A DNA stretch of 64,000 nt from Rhodanobacteraceae bacterium (GCA_003142815.1 PLNP01000053.1:56487-120486); one strand, 5' to 3'; counted from the stretch's first letter, positions 17,714 to 27,846 are shown. The notes: generated by a model from the letters alone, not told the origin. Translations and numbers: made by a program.

Positions 17714-17912
17714 GGGTCACCTCCCGGGCAGCACACTCATGACGCCATATTAGCGCTGCATTGATCGCCGCGTTGGCGTGGTTCTGGTGGCGTCGCACAA
17801 GCCGGCGCTAGGAGCGTCTGCGCGCGCGCGAGAAGCGGACTGCGCCTACGCGCCAGCCAAACGCGAGCGTGCTGCCGCGACGCGCTCTGCGTATGTGCGG
17901 AACGCGAAAACG

Positions 17913-18902
17913 TCAGCGTGCAGGCGAGGTCGTCTGGAACCGCGCGATGACGTCGCCGAACCGCGGCATCGCGGGCGCGGTACCGACGATTTCAGTCGAC
18001 ATCGCGGCGGCGCGGTTCGCGTGCACGACGGCGTCGCGGAACGGGCGGTCGGCGAGGCGCACCAAGGCCGCGACGAGCGTGCCGGAGAACGCATCGCCGG
18101 CACCGGTTGAATCGACCGCTTTCACGCGTTCGGGAGCGAGTCGGTAGAACGCGTCGGCGTCACCGCGGCGTTCACCACTGGCATGCGAAACGAAACACCC
18201 CTGTGCGCCCAGCGTGATCACCACCGTGGCGACGCCGAGTTGCCGCACCAGCCTGTGCAACTCGGCGTTACCGCGCTCGGCGAGTGTCGCGGCCGCGATG
18301 CGCTCGCCGGTCACGTGTTCGAGCAACAACGCAAACTCGGTTTCGTTCGGCGTGATCAGGTCGCACCGTGCGAGCAGCGCCGCATCGAGATCCGGATGTA
18401 CCGGCGCCGGATTCAGCACGCGGAGCAGCTTGTGGCGTGCGCCGAGGTCGAGTGCGGCGCTGACCGCGTCGAGGTTGTTCTCCAGTTGCAGCAACAGGAC
18501 TCGCGCGCCGGCAAACGCGTCGGCCTGCGCACTCACAAAGGCCGGATCGAGATGCTCGTTCGCGCCGAGATTGACCACGATCAGGTTCGACCCCGTGCGG
18601 TCGACGACGATGCTCGATGCCGCGGTCGGCACGTCGCTGCGCACCTGCCAGCGGCACGGCAGCTTTTCCTTGTTCGCAAACTGCTGCGCGATCGCGCCGA
18701 GGTGGTCGTCACCGATCGCGCCGATGAACAAGGTCGCCACGCCCTGACGCGCGCAGACGACCGCTTGGTTGAAACCCTTGCCGCCGGGGCCGCTGTTGAA
18801 GCCGAGCGCGCGACGCGTCTCGCCCGTTTGCGGAAAACGATCGGTCAGCCATGCGTGATCCTGCACGTATGAGCCGACCACCACCACCTGCGCCTCGCCC
18901 AT
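17913..18902 (-). CDS. rbsK: ribokinase (PfkB family)
   Basis: Phosphorylates D-ribose to ribose-5-phosphate. The 329-aa product has the PfkB signature 1 region SGPGGKGFNQAVVCARQG, VVVDRTG-type substrate-loop sequence and LNPAPVHPDLD. The C-terminal ATP/anion-hole motif is VKAVDSTGAGDAFSG. Order and length match RbsK better than fructokinase or adenosine kinase. No ribose ABC transporter is next to it. A CNT nucleoside transporter lies on the same strand three genes upstream, which would fit nucleoside-derived ribose use, an inference. Confidence 0.85.
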   Translation of the reverse strand: MGEAQVVVVGSYVQDHAWLTDRFPQTGETRRALGFNSGPGGKGFNQAVVCARQGVATLFIGAIGDDHLGAIAQQFANKEKLPCRWQVRSDVPTAASSIVVDRTGSNLIVVNLGANEHLDPAFVSAQADAFAGARVLLLQLENNLDAVSAALDLGARHKLLRVLNPAPVHPDLDAALLARCDLITPNETEFALLLEHVTGERIAAATLAERGNAELHRLVRQLGVATVVITLGAQGCFVSHASGERRGDADAFYRLAPERVKAVDSTGAGDAFSGTLVAALVRLADRPFRDAVVHANRAAAMSTEIVGTAPAMPRFGDVIARFQTTSPAR

Positions 18903-18984
18903 GTGCCATCCGCATGCATTGCCGTGATGGCGGACAGTTTAAACGCTGCGGGCGCTCGCGCCGGTCGGCTCGGGAACGCCGGCT

Positions 18985-19770
18985 TCAACGGCGGTCGACG
19001 CGAATCACGATGTCGACGCGTCCGTGATTGTTGCCGGCAAGTCCATCGTCGGTCCTGCGCGTGTCAATCCGCGTGCCATCGACTCCCCGATCGACCAGGT
19101 AATCGCGCACGCTGGCCGCGCGCCGCGCCGCGAGGTCGCGGTCGTCCGCGGAACCCGCATATCCCTCAATCGACAACTGCGCTGCCGGATCGTCGCGCAG
19201 CGCGCTCACGAGCGTGTCCAATGCGCGCGTCGTCGAGGACCGCAGCTGTCTGTCGTGATTCTCGAACATGAAATCACCGAGTGTGACAACCAGGCCACGC
19301 TCGTCCAGATGCGATTCGAGACCACTCAGCCGCGGCTGGATCGCGGCCAGCTCGTCGTGCGCGAGCCCACCCGGTGCGGTGGCGCGCGCGAGCGGATAGG
19401 TTTCGTGTCGCGAACCCACAGATCGGGCCAGCAGACGTTCGCGTTCGGCGGCAAGATCCTTGCCGCGCTGCTCCTCGTAGCGCGCCAGCCCGGAGGCTTC
19501 GGCGAGCTGGATCAGACGGTCGGTGATGTAGACGCCGTGCCGGAAGGTCGGTTCATCGAGACGCCGGCGATTCTTGGCGAGTACATCCATCGCGGCGTCC
19601 GCGTTCTGCAACTCCGAACCTGCATTCGGCGCGATGCGCGGATCGCCATGCAGGCGGGCGAGCTGGTCTTGCAGACGCTGGATTTCGGGCGGAGGCCCTG
19701 GCGGCACGCTGACGCAGCCGGTGAGCAGCAGGGCGAACGCAAAGCCGACATTTCGAATAGACGATTTCAT
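18985..19770 (-). CDS. OmpA-family outer-membrane lipoprotein
   Basis: 261 aa with a lipoprotein signal (FAFALLLTGC, lipobox LTGC). A helical DUF4398-like middle (LQNADAAMDVLAKNRRRLDE and following) leads into a C-terminal OmpA/MotB peptidoglycan-binding domain (TLGDFMFENHDRQL, AAQLSIEGYAGSADDRDLAARRAASVRDYL, NNHGRVDIVI). It likely tethers the outer membrane to peptidoglycan. It overlaps the upstream DUF4398 gene by four bases (ATGA), so the two are translationally coupled and probably act together. Confidence 0.88.
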   Translation of the reverse strand: MKSSIRNVGFAFALLLTGCVSVPPGPPPEIQRLQDQLARLHGDPRIAPNAGSELQNADAAMDVLAKNRRRLDEPTFRHGVYITDRLIQLAEASGLARYEEQRGKDLAAERERLLARSVGSRHETYPLARATAPGGLAHDELAAIQPRLSGLESHLDERGLVVTLGDFMFENHDRQLRSSTTRALDTLVSALRDDPAAQLSIEGYAGSADDRDLAARRAASVRDYLVDRGVDGTRIDTRRTDDGLAGNNHGRVDIVIRVDRR

Positions 19771-20144
19771 GGCGCATCTCCCGGCGGCAGACCGAGCTGT
19801 GCGCGCAGATCGCGCACGCTGGCTTCTATCTCACGGGTCGCGGTCGTGGCACGTTGCTGGCGGCTGCGCGCGGCCGCGAGATCGCCGTCCACCTTGGCCT
19901 TCTCCGAATTCATCGCGCTTTCGGTCCAGGCACCGCGGTCGAATGCGCCCTGCGCGGCCGCAAGCATTTCATGCGCGGTGTTCATGTCGGCACTGGCGTA
20001 GGCGCCGGCATCCGAGCGCTCCGCACTCTGTACCGCGGTTGCCGCCTGGGCGAGTTCGAGTTCGGCGTCCCTGCGATCGGTCGCGTGCGACAAGCTGGGC
20101 AGTACCCCGATCAGCATGGCGATTGAGCAGCGTGCAAGTAGCAT
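19767..20144 (-). CDS. exported DUF4398-domain protein
   Basis: 125 aa from the ATG at 20144, chosen because AGGAGGAC precedes it on the minus strand and a signal peptide follows (MLIGVLPSLSHA). The mature part is helical: AELELAQAATAVQSAERSDA, DMNTAHEMLAAAQGAF and NSEKAKVDGDLAAARSR. This is the pattern of DUF4398 periplasmic proteins. Its stop overlaps the start of the OmpA lipoprotein gene. A longer frame upstream lacks a ribosome site and is not used. Confidence 0.85.
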   Translation of the reverse strand: MLLARCSIAMLIGVLPSLSHATDRRDAELELAQAATAVQSAERSDAGAYASADMNTAHEMLAAAQGAFDRGAWTESAMNSEKAKVDGDLAAARSRQQRATTATREIEASVRDLRAQLGLPPGDAP

Positions 20145-20318
20145 GGCGTCCTCCTGCGTGGTCGAATGACATGGGCTGCCGACCTGCATCCATGGAACGG
20201 TTGGCGCACAGCCGACCGGCGCGGATCGACTATGCGCAGCGTGCGGTGAACGAAGATGAAACCGGACGCCTTGCGGCAGGGCGCCGTTCATCGGCGGGAT
20301 CGAGCGGCGTCGCGACGC

Positions 20319-21635
20319 TCAGAGCTGTTCGAGCACGCCGGCGATGGTTGCGGTCATGAACGTCGCGATCGAGCCGCCGAGCACCGCGCGCAGGCCGAGC
20401 CGGGCGAGATCGGCGCGCCGGCTTGGTGCGAGGCCGCCGATGCCGCCGATCTGGATCGCGATCGATGAGAAGTTCGCGAAGCCGCACAGCGCGTAGGTCG
20501 CGATCAGCTGGCTTTCCTTGCTCAGTTGCGGCAGGTGCCTGGAAAGGTCGACGTAGGCGACGAATTCGTTGATCACGATTTTCTCGCCGATGAAGCTGCC
20601 GACCAGGGTCGCGTCCTGCCACGGCACGCCGATCAGCCACGCCAGCGGCGCGAGCACCCAGCCGAACAGGGTTTCCAGTGAAAGCGCCACCGGACGACCG
20701 GCGCTGGCCGACAGCCAGCCATTGATCGACGCCGCGGCATCGCTGCCCCAGGCGTGCGCTCCGAGCCACTGGAGCGGTCCATTCACGAGAGCGATCAGCG
20801 CGATGAAAGCAAGCAGCATCGCGCCGACGTTGAGGGCGAGGCGCAGGCCATCGCCGGCGCCGGTCGCCGCCGCGTCGATCACGTTCGCCGTGGTCCTCTC
20901 GACTTCAAGTTTCACCGTGCCGCGGGTCAACGGTTGCTGCGTTTCCGGCACCAGGATCTTGGCCAGCATCAGCGTCGCCGGCGCGGCCATGATGCTGGCG
21001 GTGAGCAGGTGCTTGGCGAAGAACTGCCGTTGCACCGGATCGTCGCCGCCGAGCAGACCGACATACGCCGCCATCACCGAGCCGGCGATATGCGCCATGC
21101 CGCCGATCATCACCGTCATGAGTTCCGATTGCGTCATCCGCTCGAGATACGGCTTGATCGTCAGCGGCGCCTCGGTCTGGCCGATGAACACGCTCGCGCA
21201 GACGCTGGTCGTCTCCGCGCCGGACACGTTCATGACCTTGGTGATGATCCAGGCCATGCCCTTGACGATCTTCTGCATGATGCCGAGGTGGTAGAGCACG
21301 CCGGTCAGCGCCGCGAAGAAGATGATCGTCGGCAGCACCTGCACGGCGAACACGAAGCCGAACTTCGAGACGTCCATGAAGCTGCCGAAGATGAATGTCG
21401 AGCCGACGTTGACGAAATCGAGCAGCTTGACGAAGCCGGTCGCAATCGCGTCGAACACGTCGCGGCCGAACGGCAGCTTCAGCACGAGTGTCGCGAACAC
21501 GATCTGCAGCGCGACGCCGGTCGCGACGAGCCGCCAGCTCACCGCGCGCTTGTTGTTCGAGAACACGAATGTGATGCAAACGAGCACGGTCAGGCCGAAC
21601 AGTCCGAACGCGATATGCTCCAGTGCCCCTGCCAT
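20319..21635 (-). CDS. NupC-type concentrative nucleoside transporter (CNT family)
   Basis: Inner-membrane cation/nucleoside symporter. The 438-aa product from the ATG at 21635 has 8-10 hydrophobic segments. CNT motifs include VLPTIIFFAALTGVLYHLG, SVFIGQTEAPLTIKPYL, MIGGMAHIAGSVMAAYVGL, IGEKIVINEFVAYVDL and YALCGFANFSSIAIQIGGIG. The G-QTEAP and E-xx-NEF motifs line the nucleoside site. Frames extending further upstream lack transporter sequence. It is divergent from the LtaS-like gene, with 166 bp between starts. Substrate range (pyrimidine or purine) is not determinable here. Confidence 0.92.
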   Translation of the reverse strand: MAGALEHIAFGLFGLTVLVCITFVFSNNKRAVSWRLVATGVALQIVFATLVLKLPFGRDVFDAIATGFVKLLDFVNVGSTFIFGSFMDVSKFGFVFAVQVLPTIIFFAALTGVLYHLGIMQKIVKGMAWIITKVMNVSGAETTSVCASVFIGQTEAPLTIKPYLERMTQSELMTVMIGGMAHIAGSVMAAYVGLLGGDDPVQRQFFAKHLLTASIMAAPATLMLAKILVPETQQPLTRGTVKLEVERTTANVIDAAATGAGDGLRLALNVGAMLLAFIALIALVNGPLQWLGAHAWGSDAAASINGWLSASAGRPVALSLETLFGWVLAPLAWLIGVPWQDATLVGSFIGEKIVINEFVAYVDLSRHLPQLSKESQLIATYALCGFANFSSIAIQIGGIGGLAPSRRADLARLGLRAVLGGSIATFMTATIAGVLEQL

Positions 21636-21801
21636 CCGTTGTCTCCCCGCGGCGCCTTCCGATCCGCCGCAGCGTAGAGCAGCCGCGAAGCCGCGCGCAA
21701 GGCGCGGCACGGACGCTGCCTGTATGCTTGCCGGCGCGCGCCGATGTGCCGCTCCGGCAGCGCCTGCTGTCGCAGGCCGGGAGGAGGGCTTCGTCAACAT
21801 C

Positions 21802-23610
21802 ATGACGCCGCGACAAGTACGGTTCCGCAACGGTGCAGGCGAGGGTTTTCTGCCGGTCGCGATCGCGCTGGTGATCTATGCGTTGGTGGCGCTGACGCTA
21901 TGCGGTGCGATGGTCGGATGGTTCGATCCGGCATTCGCGCACGAGGGCGCCATCGCGACTTCGATCGGGTCGATCATCGCCAACGCGATCCCCGCATTGA
22001 TGCTGGCGCTGCTGGTGCTCGGTCTCAGCCGCAGGCCGTTGCTCTCAGCGTGGACGAGTTTGCTCGTGCTGCATACGCTGTATGTCGCCAATGCGCTCAA
22101 GCTCGCTATCCTCGACACGCCGTTGCTGCCGGCCGATTTCGTATTGCTCGCGCACTTGGGCGATGGAGGCACGCTGCTCGTTCGTTACCTCCCGCACCAT
22201 TCAAAGGTCGCTATGGCGATTGGCCTCACAGGGATCGTCCTGCTGCTTTGGCGCGAACGCCCATGGAAACGTCTGCGCGGCGCGGCGCGCGGGCTGCTGG
22301 TGTTCGGGGTGCTCGCGGCGTTTGCGACCCTGGCCATGAACATACAGCCGTGGCCCGCCGTTTACGCCGGGGATGACGCTGATTTCCTCACCTGGTCGCC
22401 GACCGTCTCGGCCGGCGAGAGCGGGCTGACGGTCACCTTCCTGCGCTACGCCTGGAGCACCATGGTTGCGCTGCCGACGCCGGACCGCGAAGCGGCCCGG
22501 CAGCTCGAGGAGCGCCACCCATCGGCGCCGCCGGCACCTCCGCCAACGGCGCCCGAGGATCTGCCGGACATCGTGGTGCTGCAGAGCGAGTCGTTCTTCG
22601 ACCCGGCGCGTCTGCGCGGCCTCGAAGAGGACCAGGTGCTGCCGCAGTACCGGCGCCTGGCGGCCACTGCGTGGCATGGCGACTTGTGGGTTCCGACCTA
22701 TGGCGGGGGCACGATCCGCACCGAGTTCGAAGTGCTGACCGGCATCGCAATGCGCTATTTCCCGACCGTGCAGTACCCGTATTTCCAGTTGACTTCGGAG
22801 TCGCCTGCAAGCCTTGCCAGCGTGCTCGCCGGGCGCGGCTACCGCACCATCGCCGTGCACCCGCATTCGCGCTCTTTCTGGAATCGCGCGACGGCGTTCG
22901 CCCACCTCGGCTTCCAGCAGTTCGACGGCATCGAGCAGTTCGGCGACGCCAAACGCAGCGGCTACTACGTCGGCGACGACGCGCTCATGGACCACATCCT
23001 GAAGCGTCTCGACGATGCGCCGGGGCCGACGTTCATATTCGCGATCAGCATGGAGAACCACGGTCCGTACGAGGACTTTCCGAACGCCGACGCGCAGCGA
23101 CGCGCGGCGGAACCGGTTCCGCCGGGCTTGGGCGATGCCGCGGCGAGCACATTGCGCGGCTATCTCTATCATCTCGAGAACGCCGATCGCGCGCTCGGTC
23201 GCCTTGCGGATGCGCTGCGCGCGCGTCCGCGGCGCACCCTGCTGCTGTTCTACGGCGATCACCTGCCGGCGTTGCCGGGCGCGTATGCCCACGCCGGTTT
23301 CGACGACGACGCCCAACCCTGGGACGAGCCGGTGCCGTGGCTGCTGCTGGATACCGCCCACGTGCACACGGAACCACCCCTCGATACGGCCGCATTCTAT
23401 TTGCCGGCGCTTCTGCTCGACCTGGCCGGCATCGACGGTGGCGGATACTTCCGTCTGCTCGAAGCAGTGCGGCGCGAAGACCGGCCCGGCCGTGGCTGGA
23501 CGCCGACGGAGGATTACGGTTTGCGCGCGATCATGCAGCTTCGCGAGCAGGGAAAGTTCGAAGGTCGGATGGCCCGCCCAGCGCAGACAGCGAATGCGCG
23601 AGCCGGGTAA
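21802..23610 (+). CDS. LtaS/OpgB-like membrane sulfatase-fold phosphotransferase
   Basis: 602 aa: about five transmembrane helices in the first 180 residues, then a periplasmic alkaline-phosphatase-fold domain. Recognisable parts are LPDIVVLQSESFFDPARL (metal ligand E), PTYGGGTIRTEFEVLTGI (nucleophile Thr region), PHSRSFWNRATAFAHLGF, SMENHGPYEDF and LFYGDHLPALPG. This is the layout of lipoteichoic acid synthase and of the periplasmic glucan phosphoglycerol transferase OpgB. In a Gram-negative cell a role in modifying glucans or LPS with phosphoglycerol or phosphoethanolamine is plausible but not shown. Start ATG 21802; longer upstream frames are antisense to the transporter. Confidence 0.85.
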   Translation: MTPRQVRFRNGAGEGFLPVAIALVIYALVALTLCGAMVGWFDPAFAHEGAIATSIGSIIANAIPALMLALLVLGLSRRPLLSAWTSLLVLHTLYVANALKLAILDTPLLPADFVLLAHLGDGGTLLVRYLPHHSKVAMAIGLTGIVLLLWRERPWKRLRGAARGLLVFGVLAAFATLAMNIQPWPAVYAGDDADFLTWSPTVSAGESGLTVTFLRYAWSTMVALPTPDREAARQLEERHPSAPPAPPPTAPEDLPDIVVLQSESFFDPARLRGLEEDQVLPQYRRLAATAWHGDLWVPTYGGGTIRTEFEVLTGIAMRYFPTVQYPYFQLTSESPASLASVLAGRGYRTIAVHPHSRSFWNRATAFAHLGFQQFDGIEQFGDAKRSGYYVGDDALMDHILKRLDDAPGPTFIFAISMENHGPYEDFPNADAQRRAAEPVPPGLGDAAASTLRGYLYHLENADRALGRLADALRARPRRTLLLFYGDHLPALPGAYAHAGFDDDAQPWDEPVPWLLLDTAHVHTEPPLDTAAFYLPALLLDLAGIDGGGYFRLLEAVRREDRPGRGWTPTEDYGLRAIMQLREQGKFEGRMARPAQTANARAG

Positions 23611-23638
23611 AATTCCGCTTTTCCTGCGCCCGCCCGCC

Positions 23639-24766
23639 ATGTCCGCCGCCGCCATCGAAAGCCCGTCCATTGACGAGAGCTACACGCTAGAACACAAATA
23701 CACGCGCGCCGAAGGCCGCATCTACCTGTCCGGCGTGCAAGCGCTGGTGCGCCTGCCGCTGATGCAGCAGATGCGTGATCGCGCCGCCGGCATCAACATC
23801 GCGGGTTTCATCTCCGGCTATCGCGGTTCGCCGCTCGGCGGTTTCGACCTGGAGCTGTGGAAGGCGAAGAAACACCTCAAGGCGTCGAACATCGAGTTCC
23901 AGCCGGGCCTCAACGAAGACCTCGGCGCGACGATGGTCTGGGGCACGCAGCAGGCGAACCTGTTCCCGGGCGCGAAGTACGACGGCGTGTTCGCGATGTG
24001 GTACGGGCAACGGTCCCGGTGTCGACCGCTGCGGCGACGTGTTCAAGCACGCCAACGCGGCCTGCGCTGCCGGAAGACTTCGCGTTGCCGCCGGGTGGCC
24101 TCAACATCCGCTGGCCGGATCCGCCGTTGAACCAGGAAATGCGCCTGCACCAGTACGCGGTGTTGGCCGCGACCGCGTTCGCGCGCGCGAACAAGATCGA
24201 CAAGGTCGTCATCGATTCGCCGAACGCGCAGCTCGGCATCGTGACCACCGCCAAAAGCTATCTCGACGTGCTGCAGGCGCTCGAATACCTGGGGCTAAGC
24301 GAGAGCGACGCGCGCGAGATCGGCATCCGCGTCTACAAGATCGGCATGGCCTGGCGGCTGGAACCGGTCGGCATCCGCGAGTTTGCGCGCGGCCTCGAGG
24401 ACAGCATCGTCGTCGAGGGGAAGCGCTGCTCCATCGAATCGCAGATGAAGGAGCGCATGTACAACTGGCCCGAACAGCGCCGCCCGCACATCGTCGGCAA
24501 GTACGACGAAGCCGGCAACGGGATCCTGCCGAGCACGAACGAACTGACCCCGGCGATGATCACGCTGGTCATCGCGAAACGCCTGTCGCGGTTCTTCGAC
24601 GATCGACGGCGGCAATGCCGCGCCGGCCGCCGAAATCGCCAGCGTGCCCGAGCGCATCCGCGGCTACGGCCACGTCAAGCACGCGCATCTGATCCAGCCC
24701 AAGCGACGCGAGACGGAGCTGTTGGCACTGTGGCGGCACCCGACTGTCGTGCCGGTGGCAGCTTGA
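23639..24766 (+). pseudogene. decayed indolepyruvate ferredoxin oxidoreductase, N-terminal part with internal deletions
   Basis: Starts well: ATG 23639, then YTLEHKYTRAEGRIYLSGVQ, FISGYRGSPLGGFDLELW and EFQPGLNEDLGATMVWGTQQ. At about 24008 an extra G shifts the frame, and WYGNGPGVDRCGDVFKHANA continues in the next frame. About 100 codons are missing at about 24060, where a third frame resumes with LPEDFALPPGGLNIRWPDPP through to LTPAMITLVIAKRLSRFFD. At 24598 the sequence jumps to the extreme C-terminus (ASVPERIRGYGHVK) and stops at 24766. A normal protein is ~1150-1200 aa, so two-thirds is gone. The enzyme (2-oxoacid decarboxylation in aromatic amino acid breakdown) cannot be functional from this locus. 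Confidence 0.88.
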
Positions 24767-24912
24767 TCGACGCGACTGCCTCTGTGCGCGGCGTCGGCTG
24801 TAGACGACAACGAGCAGCCAGGCGACTGTTGCGGGTGAGGGCTGGTGTACAGATTCACGACCAATTGTGGTAAATACCAGTCGTACGCGGTTTCCACTGG
24901 GTGGCATCATCG

Positions 24913-27846
24913 ATGGGTCAGACAGGCACTAGCGGCTCCACTACGGCCACCCCGGCTCAGCAGCTCGAACTGCTGAACCGCCTGGCTGATGCAGGCACCC
25001 CGCGGGAGGTCGCCGCCGTGATCGTGCGCCTGGCGCAGGCCGAGCCCACCTGCAAGGCGGCCACGGTGTTATGGGGACTGGACGGGACGCACGAGCCCGA
25101 GAGCGAGCCGGTGTCGCAGTTGAGCGGCGCCGAGCTGGAGTTGGCGCGTTCCGCGGCCGCACGCCAGCTCCCGGTGTTTTCGTCCGACGGCTGCCATGTT
25201 GCAATTCGGTTGTTCGAGGCGGACCCGTCGGCGATCCTGTTGCTGACTGCGGCCGCGCCGCCGGACGCACTGCATTTGGTCGAGGGAACGGCGGCCCAGT
25301 TGAAGGTCGCCGGACGCCATCTGTGCCGCGCGCTGGAGTCGGCTGCGCTCGAGCGTTCCGAGAGCCTGCAGCGCGCGCTGTTTGCGATCTCCGACCTGGC
25401 AGGCTCCGATCGAGACATGCCCGAAATGCTGCGCGGCATCCACGCCATCGTCGGCACGCTGATGTATGCAGAGAATTTCATCATCGTGCTGCACGACGCC
25501 GAGCGCGACAGCCTGCGGTTCCTGTATTACGCCGATGTCGAGGATCCGGCGCCGCCCGATCCCAAGCTCGAGATCCCGATGCATTCGCAGGAGCGCTCGC
25601 TCACCTGGTATCTGTTGCGCGACGGCAAGCCGCTGATGGGCAGCACCGAACAGCTGCGCGCCCAAGTCTCCGGACCACTCGCCATCATCGGACCCGACAG
25701 CTGCGACTGGCTCGGCGTACCGATGCTGCGGGACGGCCAAGCGCACGGTGCGGTCGTGGTGCAGAGCTATCAGGAAGAAATCGGTTTTTCGGCCGACGAT
25801 CGGACGCTGCTGGAGTTCGTTGGCAACCATATCCTGATCGCGCTGGAAAGAAAGCAGGGCAAGGAAGACCTCGAGCAACGGGTGCGTCTGCGCACGATCG
25901 AACTGGCGGACGCCAACCAGGTGCTGCAGCTGGAAATCGTCGAACGCCAGCGCGCCGAACGCCTGCAGGCGGCATTGTTCCAGATCGCCCAACTGGCCAC
26001 CGTCGATATCAGCCAGACCGAGTTCTATCGCCGTGTGCACGCGGTGGTCGGCGAGTTGATCAATGCGCAGAATTTCTTCATCGCGCTGCTCTCCGACGGC
26101 GACCAATCGCTGGACTTCGCCTACTTCGTCGACGAGACCGAGCAAAGCCATCCGTCGCGTCCGCTAGGGCCGGGGCTGAGTGAGTATGTGCTGCGCCAGG
26201 GCAAGGCCCTCCTCCTGCGGACGGCGGAGATCGTGAAGCTCGCCCGGCAAGGCGTGATCAAGCAGGAGACCGCCGGTCCGCCCGCGGTGTGCTGGCTGGG
26301 CGTTCCGCTGAGCGTCGGTGAGGAGGTGATCGGGCTGGTGGTGGTGCAGAGCTATACCGCCTCGGTCATTTACGGACTCGCTGAGCTGGAGCTGCTGAGC
26401 TTCGTGGCCTCGCAGATCGCCAACAGCCTGCATCGACGCCGCTCCGCGGAAACCGTGCAACGCGCGTATGCCGAGCTCGAGCAACGCGTGCAGGAACGCA
26501 CTCAGGAACTGAGCAAGGAGATCGTCGATCGCGAGCGCATCCAGGAGCAACTCAAGCATCAGGTCATGCACGACGCACTGACCGGCTTGCCGAATCGCGG
26601 CTATCTGCGGGATCGGCTCGAACGGGTGCTGGCCCGCCTCAAGCGCGAACCTGAACGGCGCTGCGCGCTGCTGTTCATGGACATCGACCGCCTGAAGGTC
26701 ATCAACGACAGTCTCGGTCACTTGGTCGGCGACGAAGTACTCAAGGAAGTCGCGCGTCGAATGCTGACCTGCGTGCGCGAACCGGATCTGGTCGCCCGAC
26801 TGTCCGGCGACGAGTTCGCGATCCTGCTGGAGGACTTGGCCATACCGGCGACGGCGGTGAAGGTGGCGCAGCGCGTCCTCGCCACACTGGGTGCGCCCTT
26901 GCTGCTCGGTGGCGCGGAGTTGGCGCCATCGGCGACCATCGGCATCGCCATCGGCGACCATCATTACCAGCTGGCCGACGAAGTTCTGCGCGACGCCGAC
27001 ACCGCGATGTATCGCGCCAAGAAACTGGGGCGCGCGCGCTTCGAGTTGTTCGACGCTTCGCTGCAGCAGACCGCCGTCGACGTGCTGACGCTGGAGAGCG
27101 AACTACGCATAGCGCTGCAGCACGACGAGTTCGAGCCGTATTTCCAGCCGATCGTCCGCCTGGATACCGGCGAAACAATGGGCTACGAGGCGCTGATCCG
27201 CTGGAACCATCCGACGCGCGGCACCCTCGGTCCGCCCGACTTCCTGAAGATCGCCGAAGACAATGGCAGCATGGAAGCCATCGACTGGCGGATGTTCGAA
27301 CTCAGTTGCGGGCTGACCGCCAGATTGGGCCGCAGCGATACTTTCCTCAGCATCAATGTCTCGCCGCGACATTTACGCCGTGCCGAATTCGGCGTCCAGC
27401 TGCTGGCGATGCTGGAGCGAACCGGACTGCCGCCGCAGCGCCTGCTCCTCGAGATCACCGAAGGCTCGCTGCTGGATAATTCCGAGCAGGCCCGCGCCAC
27501 CCTCGATCGACTGAACAATGCCGGCATCGGTGCCGTGCTGGACGATTTCGGCACCGGCTATTCCTCGCTCAGCTACCTGCATACGTTCCCGCTGCGGATG
27601 CTGAAAATCGATCGCTCCTTTGTGGCCGATCTCGACAAAAGCGGCAAGGACAACAGCGGTCCCGTGGTGGCGGCCGTGCTGGCGCTGGCGCGGGCGCTGG
27701 GCATGGACGTGATCGCCGAGGGCATCGAGACCCACGAGCAGCGCAACGCGCTCATGGCGATGGGTTGCGAGCTCGGGCAAGGCTATCTGTTGGGACGCCC
27801 GGCGCCGATTGGGCATTGGCTCGCAGGCGAGGCCGAACGCAGCTGA
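24913..27846 (+). CDS. GAF-GAF-GGDEF-EAL cyclic-di-GMP signalling protein
   Basis: 977-aa cytoplasmic protein with no membrane helix. Two or three GAF-like sensor blocks come first (each with the phrase VVVQSY and WLGVPL/M; about residues 140-310 and 350-515). A coiled coil follows (AYAELEQRVQERTQEL). Then a diguanylate cyclase domain with HDALTGLPNRGYLRDRL, FMDIDRLKVINDSLGHLVGD and active-site SGDEF in place of GGDEF (about residue 630). Last is a phosphodiesterase domain with YEALIRWNHP, SINVSPRH, LLEITEG, LDDFGTGYSSLSYL, LKIDRSFV and VIAEGIETHEQ. All EAL metal and catalytic residues appear intact, so phosphodiesterase activity is likely; cyclase activity with SGDEF is uncertain. It lies between two pieces of a decayed oxidoreductase gene. 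GTG 24901 is an alternative start. Confidence 0.93.
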   Translation: MGQTGTSGSTTATPAQQLELLNRLADAGTPREVAAVIVRLAQAEPTCKAATVLWGLDGTHEPESEPVSQLSGAELELARSAAARQLPVFSSDGCHVAIRLFEADPSAILLLTAAAPPDALHLVEGTAAQLKVAGRHLCRALESAALERSESLQRALFAISDLAGSDRDMPEMLRGIHAIVGTLMYAENFIIVLHDAERDSLRFLYYADVEDPAPPDPKLEIPMHSQERSLTWYLLRDGKPLMGSTEQLRAQVSGPLAIIGPDSCDWLGVPMLRDGQAHGAVVVQSYQEEIGFSADDRTLLEFVGNHILIALERKQGKEDLEQRVRLRTIELADANQVLQLEIVERQRAERLQAALFQIAQLATVDISQTEFYRRVHAVVGELINAQNFFIALLSDGDQSLDFAYFVDETEQSHPSRPLGPGLSEYVLRQGKALLLRTAEIVKLARQGVIKQETAGPPAVCWLGVPLSVGEEVIGLVVVQSYTASVIYGLAELELLSFVASQIANSLHRRRSAETVQRAYAELEQRVQERTQELSKEIVDRERIQEQLKHQVMHDALTGLPNRGYLRDRLERVLARLKREPERRCALLFMDIDRLKVINDSLGHLVGDEVLKEVARRMLTCVREPDLVARLSGDEFAILLEDLAIPATAVKVAQRVLATLGAPLLLGGAELAPSATIGIAIGDHHYQLADEVLRDADTAMYRAKKLGRARFELFDASLQQTAVDVLTLESELRIALQHDEFEPYFQPIVRLDTGETMGYEALIRWNHPTRGTLGPPDFLKIAEDNGSMEAIDWRMFELSCGLTARLGRSDTFLSINVSPRHLRRAEFGVQLLAMLERTGLPPQRLLLEITEGSLLDNSEQARATLDRLNNAGIGAVLDDFGTGYSSLSYLHTFPLRMLKIDRSFVADLDKSGKDNSGPVVAAVLALARALGMDVIAEGIETHEQRNALMAMGCELGQGYLLGRPAPIGHWLAGEAERS

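Noticed and set aside
22201-23670. 489-codon minus-strand frame opposite the LtaS-like gene
   Set aside because: Antisense shadow; the plus-strand product has membrane helices and metal-site motifs in order.
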